Assembly: GCF_003236305.1 (NCBI RefSeq)
Contig: NZ_POTX01000024.1
Location: 1 to 42,717 of the forward strand
Direction: 5' to 3'
Length of the DNA stretch: 42,717 nucleotides
From: Micromonospora endophytica
Lineage (GTDB): Bacteria > Actinomycetota > Actinomycetes > Mycobacteriales > Micromonosporaceae
Part shown: in pieces, positions 29,758 to 36,247 of the stretch
How the letters are laid out: each line of letters begins with the position of its first letter
Position numbering within the stretch: position 1 is the first letter of the stretch
Translations under genes and position numbers: made by a program
Notes under the pieces: generated by a model
Database searches by the model: none
What the model was told of the DNA's origin: nothing
What the model saw: only the letters and a program-made list of their open reading frames with translations

Positions 29758-30299
29758 CGCTCCCGGAGCTGATCGTCGCCGACGAGGTGGCGTGGCCGGT
29801 CGCGGTGCGGCTACGGGCCCTCGTCGACGAGGCGCTGACCGACGCGCTCGGTGGCCCCCCGGCGGTGTGTGCGGTGGTGCCGGGCCGTGATGTGGCCATC
29901 GACTCGTGCTGCGACGGGCAGGCGTGGGTGCGGATCGTACGCACCTACCCGGTGCTGCCCGGCGAGTTCCCTGGCGGGCGGGGCACGCCGCTCGACGACG
30001 GCGCGGACCCGGGCGCGTTCTGGGCGGTGGAGCTGGGCGTAGGCACCGCCCGGTGCGCGCCCACCATCGACGACGGCGGGAACCCGCCGACCGGAGCGGA
30101 CCTGGAACGGTCGGCCGGTGAGCTCGCGGACGACGCCGGCCGGATCCGCCGGACGGTGCTGTGCGAGCTGCAGAACGGCGCGCAGGTCGAGTCGGTGTGG
30201 ATCGGTGAGCAGTCCAGCGTCGGCCCGTCCGGCGGCTGCGTCGGCCAGGAGGTGCTGGTCGCGGTGATGACGAACATCTGCGTGTGTGAGGAGACGTAG
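29754..30299 (+). CDS. phage head-closure/tail-completion protein
   Basis: The 181-residue protein follows the adaptor with a 4-bp overlap (GTGA). It has a hydrophobic/Cys-containing core (VCAVVPGRDVAIDSCCDGQAW) and ends in VAVMTNICVCEET, like actinophage proteins after the adaptor that stop or terminate the head-tail joint. GGAG precedes the GTG at 29754. Exact role (stopper or terminator) cannot be set. Confidence 0.65.
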   Translation: MTLPELIVADEVAWPVAVRLRALVDEALTDALGGPPAVCAVVPGRDVAIDSCCDGQAWVRIVRTYPVLPGEFPGGRGTPLDDGADPGAFWAVELGVGTARCAPTIDDGGNPPTGADLERSAGELADDAGRIRRTVLCELQNGAQVESVWIGEQSSVGPSGGCVGQEVLVAVMTNICVCEET

Positions 30300-30302
30300 C
30301 CG

Positions 30303-30572
30303 ATGCGGGACGGGCAGACGGTGACGGTGCGGGCGTTGACGGCGATGCCCGGCGTCGCCGACAGGCAGGTGCGCCACGGGGTGGAGTGGACGCCGCAGCT
30401 GGCGAAGTTGGTCGACGCCGGCCGGTACGAGGTCCTGGACAGCGGCGAGCCTCCGGCGGGCCCGTTGGCTGCCATCGAGGACGCTCCGTCGGGCCCGGCG
30501 GCCGACGACGGTGACGAGCCGCCGGCCGGCGACGGTGAGCCGCTGCCGGCGAGACGGTCGCGGCGGCGCTGA
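30303..30572 (+). CDS. small phage structural protein with acidic linker and basic tail
   Basis: The 89-residue protein starts with a short beta-rich region (TVTVRALTAMPGVADRQVRHGVEWTPQLAKLVDAGRYEVLD), then a Pro/Asp/Glu linker and ends in PARRSRRR. Its layout echoes the 130-residue protein at 22328, though sequence differs. ATG 30303 lies 3 bp after the previous stop; the next ATG overlaps its stop by one base. Function unknown. Confidence 0.6.
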   Translation: MRDGQTVTVRALTAMPGVADRQVRHGVEWTPQLAKLVDAGRYEVLDSGEPPAGPLAAIEDAPSGPAADDGDEPPAGDGEPLPARRSRRR

Positions 30573-31003
30573 TGGCGGTGCGGACCGATGTGCGGATCGA
30601 CCTGAACGCGGGGGAGATCCGGCGGTTGCTGTACGGGCCGGTCGGCCCGGTGGTGCGGTTCATCGGAAGCGTGGCGAGGCGGGTGCGAACCAGGGCGGTG
30701 CTGACCTGCCCGGTGGACACCGGGCGGTTGCGGACGGCGCACCGCGAAGAGGTTGGGGTGCGCGTCGGCCGGGTGTACGGGTTCGTCGAGAACACGGTCG
30801 AGTACGCGGCGGCCGTGCACGACGGCACCGCAGCGCATGTGATCCGCCCCCGGCGGACGGGTGGGGTGCTGCGGTTTGTGACAGGCGGCCAGGTGGTGTT
30901 CACCAGCCTGGTGAACCACCCGGGCACCAAGGCGCAGCCGTGGCTGCGAGAGGCAATGGAAGACGTGGCGCGCCAGGAGGGGTTCCGGCTCGTCCGCAGA
31001 TAG
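30572..31003 (+). CDS. HK97 gp10-like head-tail/minor tail component
   Basis: The 143-residue protein fits the HK97 gp10-like family: CPVDTGRLRTAHREEV near residues 49-64, then YGFVENTVEYAAAVHDGTAAHVIRP, and PWLREAMEDVARQE at the end. These proteins help complete tails or join head to tail. Start overlaps the upstream stop (TGATG). Confidence 0.8.
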   Translation: MAVRTDVRIDLNAGEIRRLLYGPVGPVVRFIGSVARRVRTRAVLTCPVDTGRLRTAHREEVGVRVGRVYGFVENTVEYAAAVHDGTAAHVIRPRRTGGVLRFVTGGQVVFTSLVNHPGTKAQPWLREAMEDVARQEGFRLVRR

Positions 31004-31014
31004 GGGAGGACACG

Positions 31015-31365
31015 ATGAGGGAGTTCACGACCAGCGCCAAGACGGCGCAGGCGGCCGGCGATGGCAAGAAGCTGCCGGATGTGACGTTCAAGCTGGACAC
31101 GGTGGAGATGGTCTGCCGGGCGCCGAAGGACGCCCAGCTGGCGTACCTGATGGCGGCGGCGTCATCGAGCCGTACCGACGCGGACCAGGTGGCGGCGGTA
31201 CTCGACTTCTTCGAGCAGACCCTCGACCCGGCCAGCCTGGTGGTGTTCCGGCGCCGGCTGCTGAACACGACGGACAGCTTCGACTTCGCCGACGCCATGG
31301 GGATCTTCGAGTACGTGTGTGAGGAGTGGTCCGGCCGCCCTACTGGGTCGGGCAGCGCCTCCTGA
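31015..31365 (+). CDS. tail assembly chaperone, first frame (gpG-like)
   Basis: The 116-residue protein starts at ATG 31015 after GGGGAGGA. It is helical (VTFKLDTVEMVCRAPKDAQLAYLMAAASSS; ADQVAAVLDFFEQTLDP; DFADAMGIFEYVCEEWSGRP) as in gpG-like chaperones that coat the tape measure during tail assembly. It precedes a second, -1-frame reading frame, as in lambda G/GT. Here, however, the tape measure gene is 4.6 kb away rather than adjacent. Confidence 0.75.
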   Translation: MREFTTSAKTAQAAGDGKKLPDVTFKLDTVEMVCRAPKDAQLAYLMAAASSSRTDADQVAAVLDFFEQTLDPASLVVFRRRLLNTTDSFDFADAMGIFEYVCEEWSGRPTGSGSAS

Positions 31366-31676
31366 CCCTGGCGGTCAAACGCTGGCCCGAGTTCCACGGC
31401 ACGATGCTGCTGCGCACCGGCCGGGAGCCGTTGGACCTGCCGCTGCCGTCGCTGCTGGACGTGATCTACGCCTGGTGGGTGGAGGGCGGCACCGAGAAAG
31501 ACGTGGCAAAGTTTCGCCAGACGTTGGAGACGTCACCCGCCGGTGCCGACCTGGATGGCCGCGAAGAATGGTCGGACGACGAGACGGACGGCTCGTTTAG
31601 CCGGGCGTTGGGCGGGATGCGGCGGACGGTACGGGGGCAGGATGAAATTCGGAGCAGGGGAGGCGCTACCCGTTGA
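31326..31676 (+). CDS. tail assembly chaperone, -1 frame extension (gpT-like)
   Basis: The -1 frame is open only from 31323, and overlaps the first frame up to its stop at 31363-31365. It encodes YWVGQRLLTLAVKRWPEFHG and LPLPSLLDVIYAWWVEGGTEKDVAKFRQTLE, a pattern of phage gpT-like chaperones. The only start codon in the overlap is GTG 31326, with poor ribosome-site spacing, so -1 frameshifting within 31323-31365 is likely. No canonical heptamer is seen; a C CCT ACT run at 31338-31344 is the best slip site. The last 30 residues overlap a remnant gene at 31642. Confidence 0.6.
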   Translation: MVRPPYWVGQRLLTLAVKRWPEFHGTMLLRTGREPLDLPLPSLLDVIYAWWVEGGTEKDVAKFRQTLETSPAGADLDGREEWSDDETDGSFSRALGGMRRTVRGQDEIRSRGGATR

Positions 31677-31764
31677 TTACGGCGATTGGACTGTGGCTTT
31701 AATGGCGCAGGCGAGCTTCGTCGTAGCGGAGGGGCCGTATTTGCACCGGACCGCAGTGATGTGA
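31642..31764 (+). pseudogene. short truncated phage gene at the junction with the reversed block
   Basis: ATG 31642, preceded by GGGGGCAGG, opens a 40-residue frame (KFGAGEALPVDYGDWTVALM, then FVVAEGPYLHRTAVM) that stops at 31764. It reads like the start of a longer phage protein cut where base composition changes. It overlaps the chaperone extension by 35 bp. It may also be a genuine tiny gene. The gap 31765-31904 has no gene and is AT-richer. Confidence 0.35.
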
Positions 31765-31904
31765 ATTTACGAGCAAGGGCGCTCCGTCCGCTTGTTTTAG
31801 CTGATGTCGGCCGGGCTCAGAGCGTTGTGCACGCGAGTCGTCCTCGGCATGCGAGATTCGGTCTACGGCGATCGGGCCTGTAGCCTTGCCAAGGAAACAA
31901 CTGT

Positions 31905-32714
31905 TTACGAAATTCTCATCACCTCGCGCCAAATATCTGCCGGGTTCATCTGAACACTGTTGTCGGTGGCGGAATGGAAGAGTGAAAATATTGGCTCGAA
32001 TATCCTTTGATCGTCTTCCCATGTGCCGATTAGACTGCCATCTCCCAGCCAGCCTTCAACAAGTCGCTGGAAAATGTAGCGATTGTAGGTCCGAACGATC
32101 GTTTCGCATACTGCCGATATTTCCTGGATCCCAGCGACCGTCATCGCGAACTGCTGTGGCTGGCTTGGTGGCTCAACGCCTAAGGCAAGCATATTCCGAG
32201 CACTTAGTATGCCAGCAGCATGGGCGACGGCGTGGCGAAAGTGGCACGCCTTCGAGAATTCGTGTAGAGCTTCGTCGAGGTCGGATCCATTCCTGATCTC
32301 GATGCCGAGCATCGTCCTCGTTCGCTTCTTGATCTCACCTGCATCTGCCAAACTGCTCCCTTCGAGCACGGTGAGTGCAAGAAAGTCTCCTTCGTAGCGA
32401 CGCGCGGCGAACAGAGTAACCTGACTGGAATCGCTGACGCCCTGGGCGCGAGGGCAGATGCAGGCTGCGCGTGATAGGACGGACCTGATGTAGCTCTCAA
32501 CGCTGCCAATAACGCGAACCACGAGCATCGACGCCGCTCGTGGGTCGCGTTCGATCAGGATGGGCGTGGCAGAGGTTACAACAACTCGGAGATCATCTAA
32601 GAATTCGTCTATCGGCGACCGAAGTGACGGGGTCCAGGTTTGGATTAGGTTCTCTGTGCGGAGATTTGCGGGAACCCCTGCTTGCGATACTCTTATCCAA
32701 GCCGGCTCAGACAT
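31905..32714 (-). CDS. HEPN-domain protein (candidate RNase effector)
   Basis: The 269-residue protein has the HEPN signature Rx4H in CHFRHAVAHAAG (Arg160, His165) in a helical region (EALHEFSKACHFRHAVAHAAGI split by short loops). A first helical half is VVRVIGSVESYIRSVLSRAACI. HEPN proteins with Rx4H are often RNases of toxin or defence systems. The ATG at 32714 overlaps the stop of the ATPase gene by 8 bp on the same strand. GC content is lower than the flanks, which suggests transfer. The longer frame from 32885 is not used because it reads through the ATPase end. It may also be a non-toxic HEPN partner. Confidence 0.65.
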   Translation of the reverse strand: MSEPAWIRVSQAGVPANLRTENLIQTWTPSLRSPIDEFLDDLRVVVTSATPILIERDPRAASMLVVRVIGSVESYIRSVLSRAACICPRAQGVSDSSQVTLFAARRYEGDFLALTVLEGSSLADAGEIKKRTRTMLGIEIRNGSDLDEALHEFSKACHFRHAVAHAAGILSARNMLALGVEPPSQPQQFAMTVAGIQEISAVCETIVRTYNRYIFQRLVEGWLGDGSLIGTWEDDQRIFEPIFSLFHSATDNSVQMNPADIWREVMRIS

Positions 32715-34383
32715 ACACGAACTCCTCGGCGGCCCTCCGGATTCGTTCAGCCCAAACGGGGCCGATGTACGGGACAGACCGCAGCTGAGTTGCCTCGTCG
32801 TCCAAAAGAATGTCTTGCACTGTCCGTAGGTTCGTCCCGACAAGGATGCTGTCAATCTTGTTCGGTGTAATTGGTAACGCGTCAATCGTTGCGCTCAAGA
32901 GTTCCTTGTATATAGAAGCCTCGGTCAGCCTGGAACCACATTTCATGCAATAGCGAGCCTCGGCGGAGAGGCGGGGCTCACCACATGCACCGCACGGCGG
33001 AAGGTCCAGTGTGCATCGCTCGCGGAAGTCAGGGCCGAGGAGCTGGGCTCCCTTAGTTCGCGGATAAAGCTGAGCGTTTCTGCCAGTAAGTGCTCGAAGG
33101 GCGGAGGCTGTCGACGGATTCCGGCCGAGCGCAAGGCCGTTCTCGGAAAGTAGTAGTGCATGGTGGACCCAGTAGCGCTCAAACGAACCCTGCTCGCCAC
33201 GACTAACGCTACCCATTCGACGTATGATCCCCGCGTATTCCAACAGGGCGAGGATACGCTTCAGTTCTTCCTCGACGGGCTCCCCTATTGCTACGATCGT
33301 GGCTCGAACCGGTTCGGCCGCCCTGCCCCGGTTATACCGCTGCAGGGAAGCAATCATCGATGATTGAAGCTGCATCCCGAGTTCAACAAAGTTTTTGAAT
33401 CTTGGCAACTTCACTGCTAGCGCCTTGAACACGTCCCTCGTGTTAGAGGCATATTCGCTGATAGCCGCATCGGCGCGCGATCGCGTGATGCGTGGCGATG
33501 CTGCCTCCTCCACGCCTAGAAGGCTTGAGAGCATCAGAATGAAGCCCCGTGGCAGGCCAAAGCTCGCCAAGGCTAGGAGGTCTAGCAACTCTTCGCGACC
33601 TTCAAGACGCTTACGCATCGCCTCGGGTAGGCGCCGTTCAGCAATCCCTCGCATTACAGGAAGGTACTCATCGTCATCCGGCCGCATCCATGCCTCAACC
33701 ATTTCGGCATCGTGGCCGATGTGAAAGGTGGGAGTATAGGTTGTTACTCCGGGATACACGGCGGCCTTGGGTGCCACGTAGCGGCTGCGCAAGTCTCTGT
33801 AGATGCCGAAGAACTCCCGCTGCTGGTCTGACGAGAAAGCGTGGGCCGCATCGTCGAGCAGGAGTACAACTCGCCGGCGACCAGCCGCAGCCGCCCACTC
33901 CTCAAGAGAGTCAACCAATTCGGACGGAGATAAGGAGAACTCTAGAGAGTTGGGTGCCTGGCCTGCTTCAAGGCTGCGGATTTGCCGGTTTGCAATCTCG
34001 CGAGTCTGATCGAACGGAGTGCCCGCCAGTGACTCTCTTGCGAATCGAGGAACACCCGCGATAATCTTTGCCAGGACCCACTGCCTAAAGAGTGCCAAGG
34101 CGTTGGCCTTCTGGTGAAACAATGGCTCCAGGGCGAGCGATTTGCCGTAATTGACATATATGGGAAGTACTTGGCCTTCTTCAAGCATCTTGAAGTATGC
34201 TAGCCGCAAGTAGGTTGACTTGCCGGAACCGCGTGGACCAGTGAGTAGCTTTGGGCCCGGACCTATAAGCCGGGACAGTATCTCGGAATCTCGTGGAGTT
34301 CGTTGGGTCCATGCTCGTAGGTCTTCTTCCGAAAGATACTCAGCCCGTTCCTCGAAGACGCTTGCGAGGCCGTCCTCGGGCAT
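32707..34383 (-). CDS. P-loop (AAA/ORC-like) ATPase with C-terminal zinc ribbon and helix-hairpin-helix
   Basis: The 558-residue protein has Walker A GPRGSGKST (about residues 49-57), Walker B RRVVLLLDDAAHAF (about 178-191), a long helical middle (ALAVKLPRFKNFVELGMQLQ), a zinc ribbon C-x2-C...C-x2-C (CGAC, CMKC, about 464-483) and a final HhH-like segment (LRSVPYIGPVWAERIRRAAEEF). This is like ORC/CDC6- or STAND-type ATPases used as sensors in defence systems. ATG 34383 follows GGGAG. It is the first gene of a pair with the HEPN protein. Its codon use and GC are unlike the phage around it. Confidence 0.72.
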   Translation of the reverse strand: MPEDGLASVFEERAEYLSEEDLRAWTQRTPRDSEILSRLIGPGPKLLTGPRGSGKSTYLRLAYFKMLEEGQVLPIYVNYGKSLALEPLFHQKANALALFRQWVLAKIIAGVPRFARESLAGTPFDQTREIANRQIRSLEAGQAPNSLEFSLSPSELVDSLEEWAAAAGRRRVVLLLDDAAHAFSSDQQREFFGIYRDLRSRYVAPKAAVYPGVTTYTPTFHIGHDAEMVEAWMRPDDDEYLPVMRGIAERRLPEAMRKRLEGREELLDLLALASFGLPRGFILMLSSLLGVEEAASPRITRSRADAAISEYASNTRDVFKALAVKLPRFKNFVELGMQLQSSMIASLQRYNRGRAAEPVRATIVAIGEPVEEELKRILALLEYAGIIRRMGSVSRGEQGSFERYWVHHALLLSENGLALGRNPSTASALRALTGRNAQLYPRTKGAQLLGPDFRERCTLDLPPCGACGEPRLSAEARYCMKCGSRLTEASIYKELLSATIDALPITPNKIDSILVGTNLRTVQDILLDDEATQLRSVPYIGPVWAERIRRAAEEFVYV

Positions 34384-34648
34384 CACTGCTCCCGTCTATC
34401 GTGATTCGTTGTGCCAGGCTACATGCTGCTACCCCTTGGAGGCAGTCAGCCAAGCACCCTTCTCGTCTGACCGGAACCGAGGAGACGACCGGCCCCCGTC
34501 AACGCCCATCACGCAACGTCACCAACTCCGGAAGCGACCACTGATGCGCGGGCACCCCTTTGTCTTCGGGCCTTCGGGTCCGTGGCGCTGACTGCTCCGG
34601 GCGGTGGTGCGCGGCAGCGACGTCTCCCGGTTGGATGCCCACGGGCGG

Positions 34649-34894
34649 TTACCCATCGGCAGGCGCGCTGGCAAGCCACGGCAGGTGCTGCCGGAGCCAG
34701 GCGTCTACGCCGGGGATCGCGAGGATCCGGGTCACCGCGGCGGCGACGCCGAGGGCTTGGGCGATGAGCGGCACGTCGTCGACGCCGGCCGCGAGTGCGA
34801 TGGTCGGCAGGAGAGACAGCAGGCCGATGACGGCGGCGAAGATCGTGCGAAGGGTCGCCCGCCACGGGTGGCGGGTCTGGGTCGTGTGAGTCAC
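34649..34894 (-). CDS. phage holin-like membrane protein
   Basis: The 81-residue protein has one strong and one weaker membrane segment (TIFAAVIGLLSLLPTIALAAG; IAQALGVAAAVTRILAI) and a basic N-terminus (THTTQTRHPWRA). Size and position before two lysis genes match class II holins of actinophages, which make pores that let endolysin out. Its start overlaps the next gene upstream by 4 bp. The 262-bp gap 34387-34648 on its other side has no gene. Confidence 0.7.
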   Translation of the reverse strand: MTHTTQTRHPWRATLRTIFAAVIGLLSLLPTIALAAGVDDVPLIAQALGVAAAVTRILAIPGVDAWLRQHLPWLASAPADG

Positions 34895-35280
34895 GGTTGT
34901 CCTCCGAGTGAGATGACCTGAGCTTTGAGCTGGGCGTTCTCGACCAGGAGCCGGTCACGCTCAGCGGAGACGTCTTGGCGGCTGCGTAGCTCAGCGCGTA
35001 GCTGGGCGACCTCGCCCTTGGTGCGGGTCAGCTCCTCGCGGAGCTGTGCGATGGTCAGGTTCGCGGCCGCCATCTGCGTCTCGGCGAGCTGGAGCTTCGT
35101 TTCGGCCCCGGCCAGCTGAGCGTCCATGCGGACCAGCAGACGTTCCGCCATCTGGGTCGACTGGTCGGCCAGCGAGATGCGTTCCTTGCGCCGGCCGACC
35201 AGCCACGTCACGAGACGGTCGACGACGACGCCCACGACCGACCCGCCGCCGAGCAGCAGGAAGATGACTTCGGGCGTCAT
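34891..35280 (-). CDS. membrane-anchored coiled-coil lysis-region protein
   Basis: The 129-residue protein has an N-terminal membrane segment (VIFLLLGGGSVVGVVVDRLVTWLV) and then a long coiled coil (LLVRMDAQLAGAETKLQLAETQMAAANLTIAQL...). This layout suits a spanin-like or second holin protein in actinophages. It starts 10 bp after the endolysin stop and ends 4 bp inside the holin gene. Exact role not known. Confidence 0.65.
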   Translation of the reverse strand: MTPEVIFLLLGGGSVVGVVVDRLVTWLVGRRKERISLADQSTQMAERLLVRMDAQLAGAETKLQLAETQMAAANLTIAQLREELTRTKGEVAQLRAELRSRQDVSAERDRLLVENAQLKAQVISLGGQP

Positions 35281-35290
35281 CGGCGGCGGG

Positions 35291-36142
35291 TCAGGTGACC
35301 GGGTTGTTGAAGGCGGCGGTCCAGGTGTTGACGCCGATTAGCGTGTCCTGGCGGAGACGCTGGTCGCGCTGGAACGCTAGCGCCAAGGCGCGGTACTCGG
35401 GGCCGTAGATGCCGTCGTTGCCGTGCTGGCTGAGCCAGCGGCGGCCCTTGCCGACGTTCCAGCCGCGCCGGCCGAGCTGGATAGCCCATTCCTTGAGCCA
35501 GGCCCGGTCCGTGCGGCCGCGGAAGTAGCGTTCGTACAGGCCGGACACCGAGTAGTCGGGGCCGGAGGCCGGACCGAAGTACCAACCGGCGGGCAAGGGG
35601 AACGCGAGCGACGTGCCGGGCGCGGGCTTGCTGCCGGCGGGCGGCTTCGGAGCGGGTGTCGGCTGCCCGACTATGGGCAGACCGGCCTTGAGCCACGAGT
35701 AGATTTCGTCGCCGGGGCAGGCGGTCGCACCGCGGTCGCGATGGCCGAGGAGCGTCAGCTTGCCGCCCTTACGCCGGTTGGCTTCCTCGTAGAGCCACTT
35801 GAAGGAGCGGCGGGCGGCGTCGGAGACGTCCTGCACGTCCGGCTTGTCTGCGCCGATGACGCAGACGCCGATCGCCGGGGTGTTGTGGCCGGCGCAGTGC
35901 GCACCGATGGTCAGCCAACCTCGGCCCTCGAAGATCACGCCGCTGGTCGACGAGATGAGGAAGTTGTAGCCGATGTCCGCCCATCCGCGCTTCCGCATGT
36001 GGAAGTCCTGGATTTGGCGGGGGGTTTGAGTGGCGCTGGCGGCCGAGTAGTGGCCCATGAAGGCGGTTCGCTTTGTCCAGGTGGTCACGTCGCGGCTTTC
36101 GGGTGGTCGGGCACCCCATTCGGCGCGGCTGATGATGTCCAC
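35291..36142 (-). CDS. endolysin: N-acetylmuramoyl-L-alanine amidase with peptidoglycan-binding domain
   Basis: The 283-residue protein has an Amidase_2/PGRP domain in residues 1-155 with zinc ligands His31 (FMGHYSAA), His134 (LLGHRDRG) and Cys142 (ATACPGD), and the YNFLISSTSGVIFEGRGW fold. A Pro/Ala-rich linker leads to a C-terminal peptidoglycan-binding-like helix region (WAIQLGRRGWNVGKGRRW, DGIYGPEYRALALAFQ). It cuts the bond between MurNAc and L-Ala of the host wall. GTG 36142 is used. It is divergent from the tape measure gene. Confidence 0.88.
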   Translation of the reverse strand: MDIISRAEWGARPPESRDVTTWTKRTAFMGHYSAASATQTPRQIQDFHMRKRGWADIGYNFLISSTSGVIFEGRGWLTIGAHCAGHNTPAIGVCVIGADKPDVQDVSDAARRSFKWLYEEANRRKGGKLTLLGHRDRGATACPGDEIYSWLKAGLPIVGQPTPAPKPPAGSKPAPGTSLAFPLPAGWYFGPASGPDYSVSGLYERYFRGRTDRAWLKEWAIQLGRRGWNVGKGRRWLSQHGNDGIYGPEYRALALAFQRDQRLRQDTLIGVNTWTAAFNNPVT

Positions 36143-36247
36143 TGGTTGTCCTTCCGGCAGCGTCGATCGGCTGTCGGGGGACGACCATCACAACTATACG
36201 GCCGCAATGCTTAATAGTGACCGTGCGGGTTGGCTTACGCTGAGGAT
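36143..36247 (+). promoter_or_regulatory. divergent promoter region of endolysin and tape measure genes
   Basis: TACGCT (36236-36241) lies 6 bp before GTG 36248, the spacing expected of a leaderless transcript. The same TACGCT is at 27965. AT-rich TATACG and TTAATAGT further left may serve the minus strand. No other features are seen in this 105-bp gap. Confidence 0.4.

Noticed and set aside
28771..30930. A 719-codon minus-strand frame
   Set aside because: It lies opposite clear head-tail genes and is very rich in Arg, Pro and Thr, as expected of a shadow frame.
31905..32885. Longer start for the HEPN gene at 32885
   Set aside because: The added residues are antisense-like and lie over the ATPase C-terminus in another frame; ATG 32714 gives a normal short overlap.
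36230..36247. TTG at 36230 as the tape measure start
   Set aside because: The sequence from GTG 36248 matches the usual actinophage beginning, and a -10-like TACGCT lies between the two.
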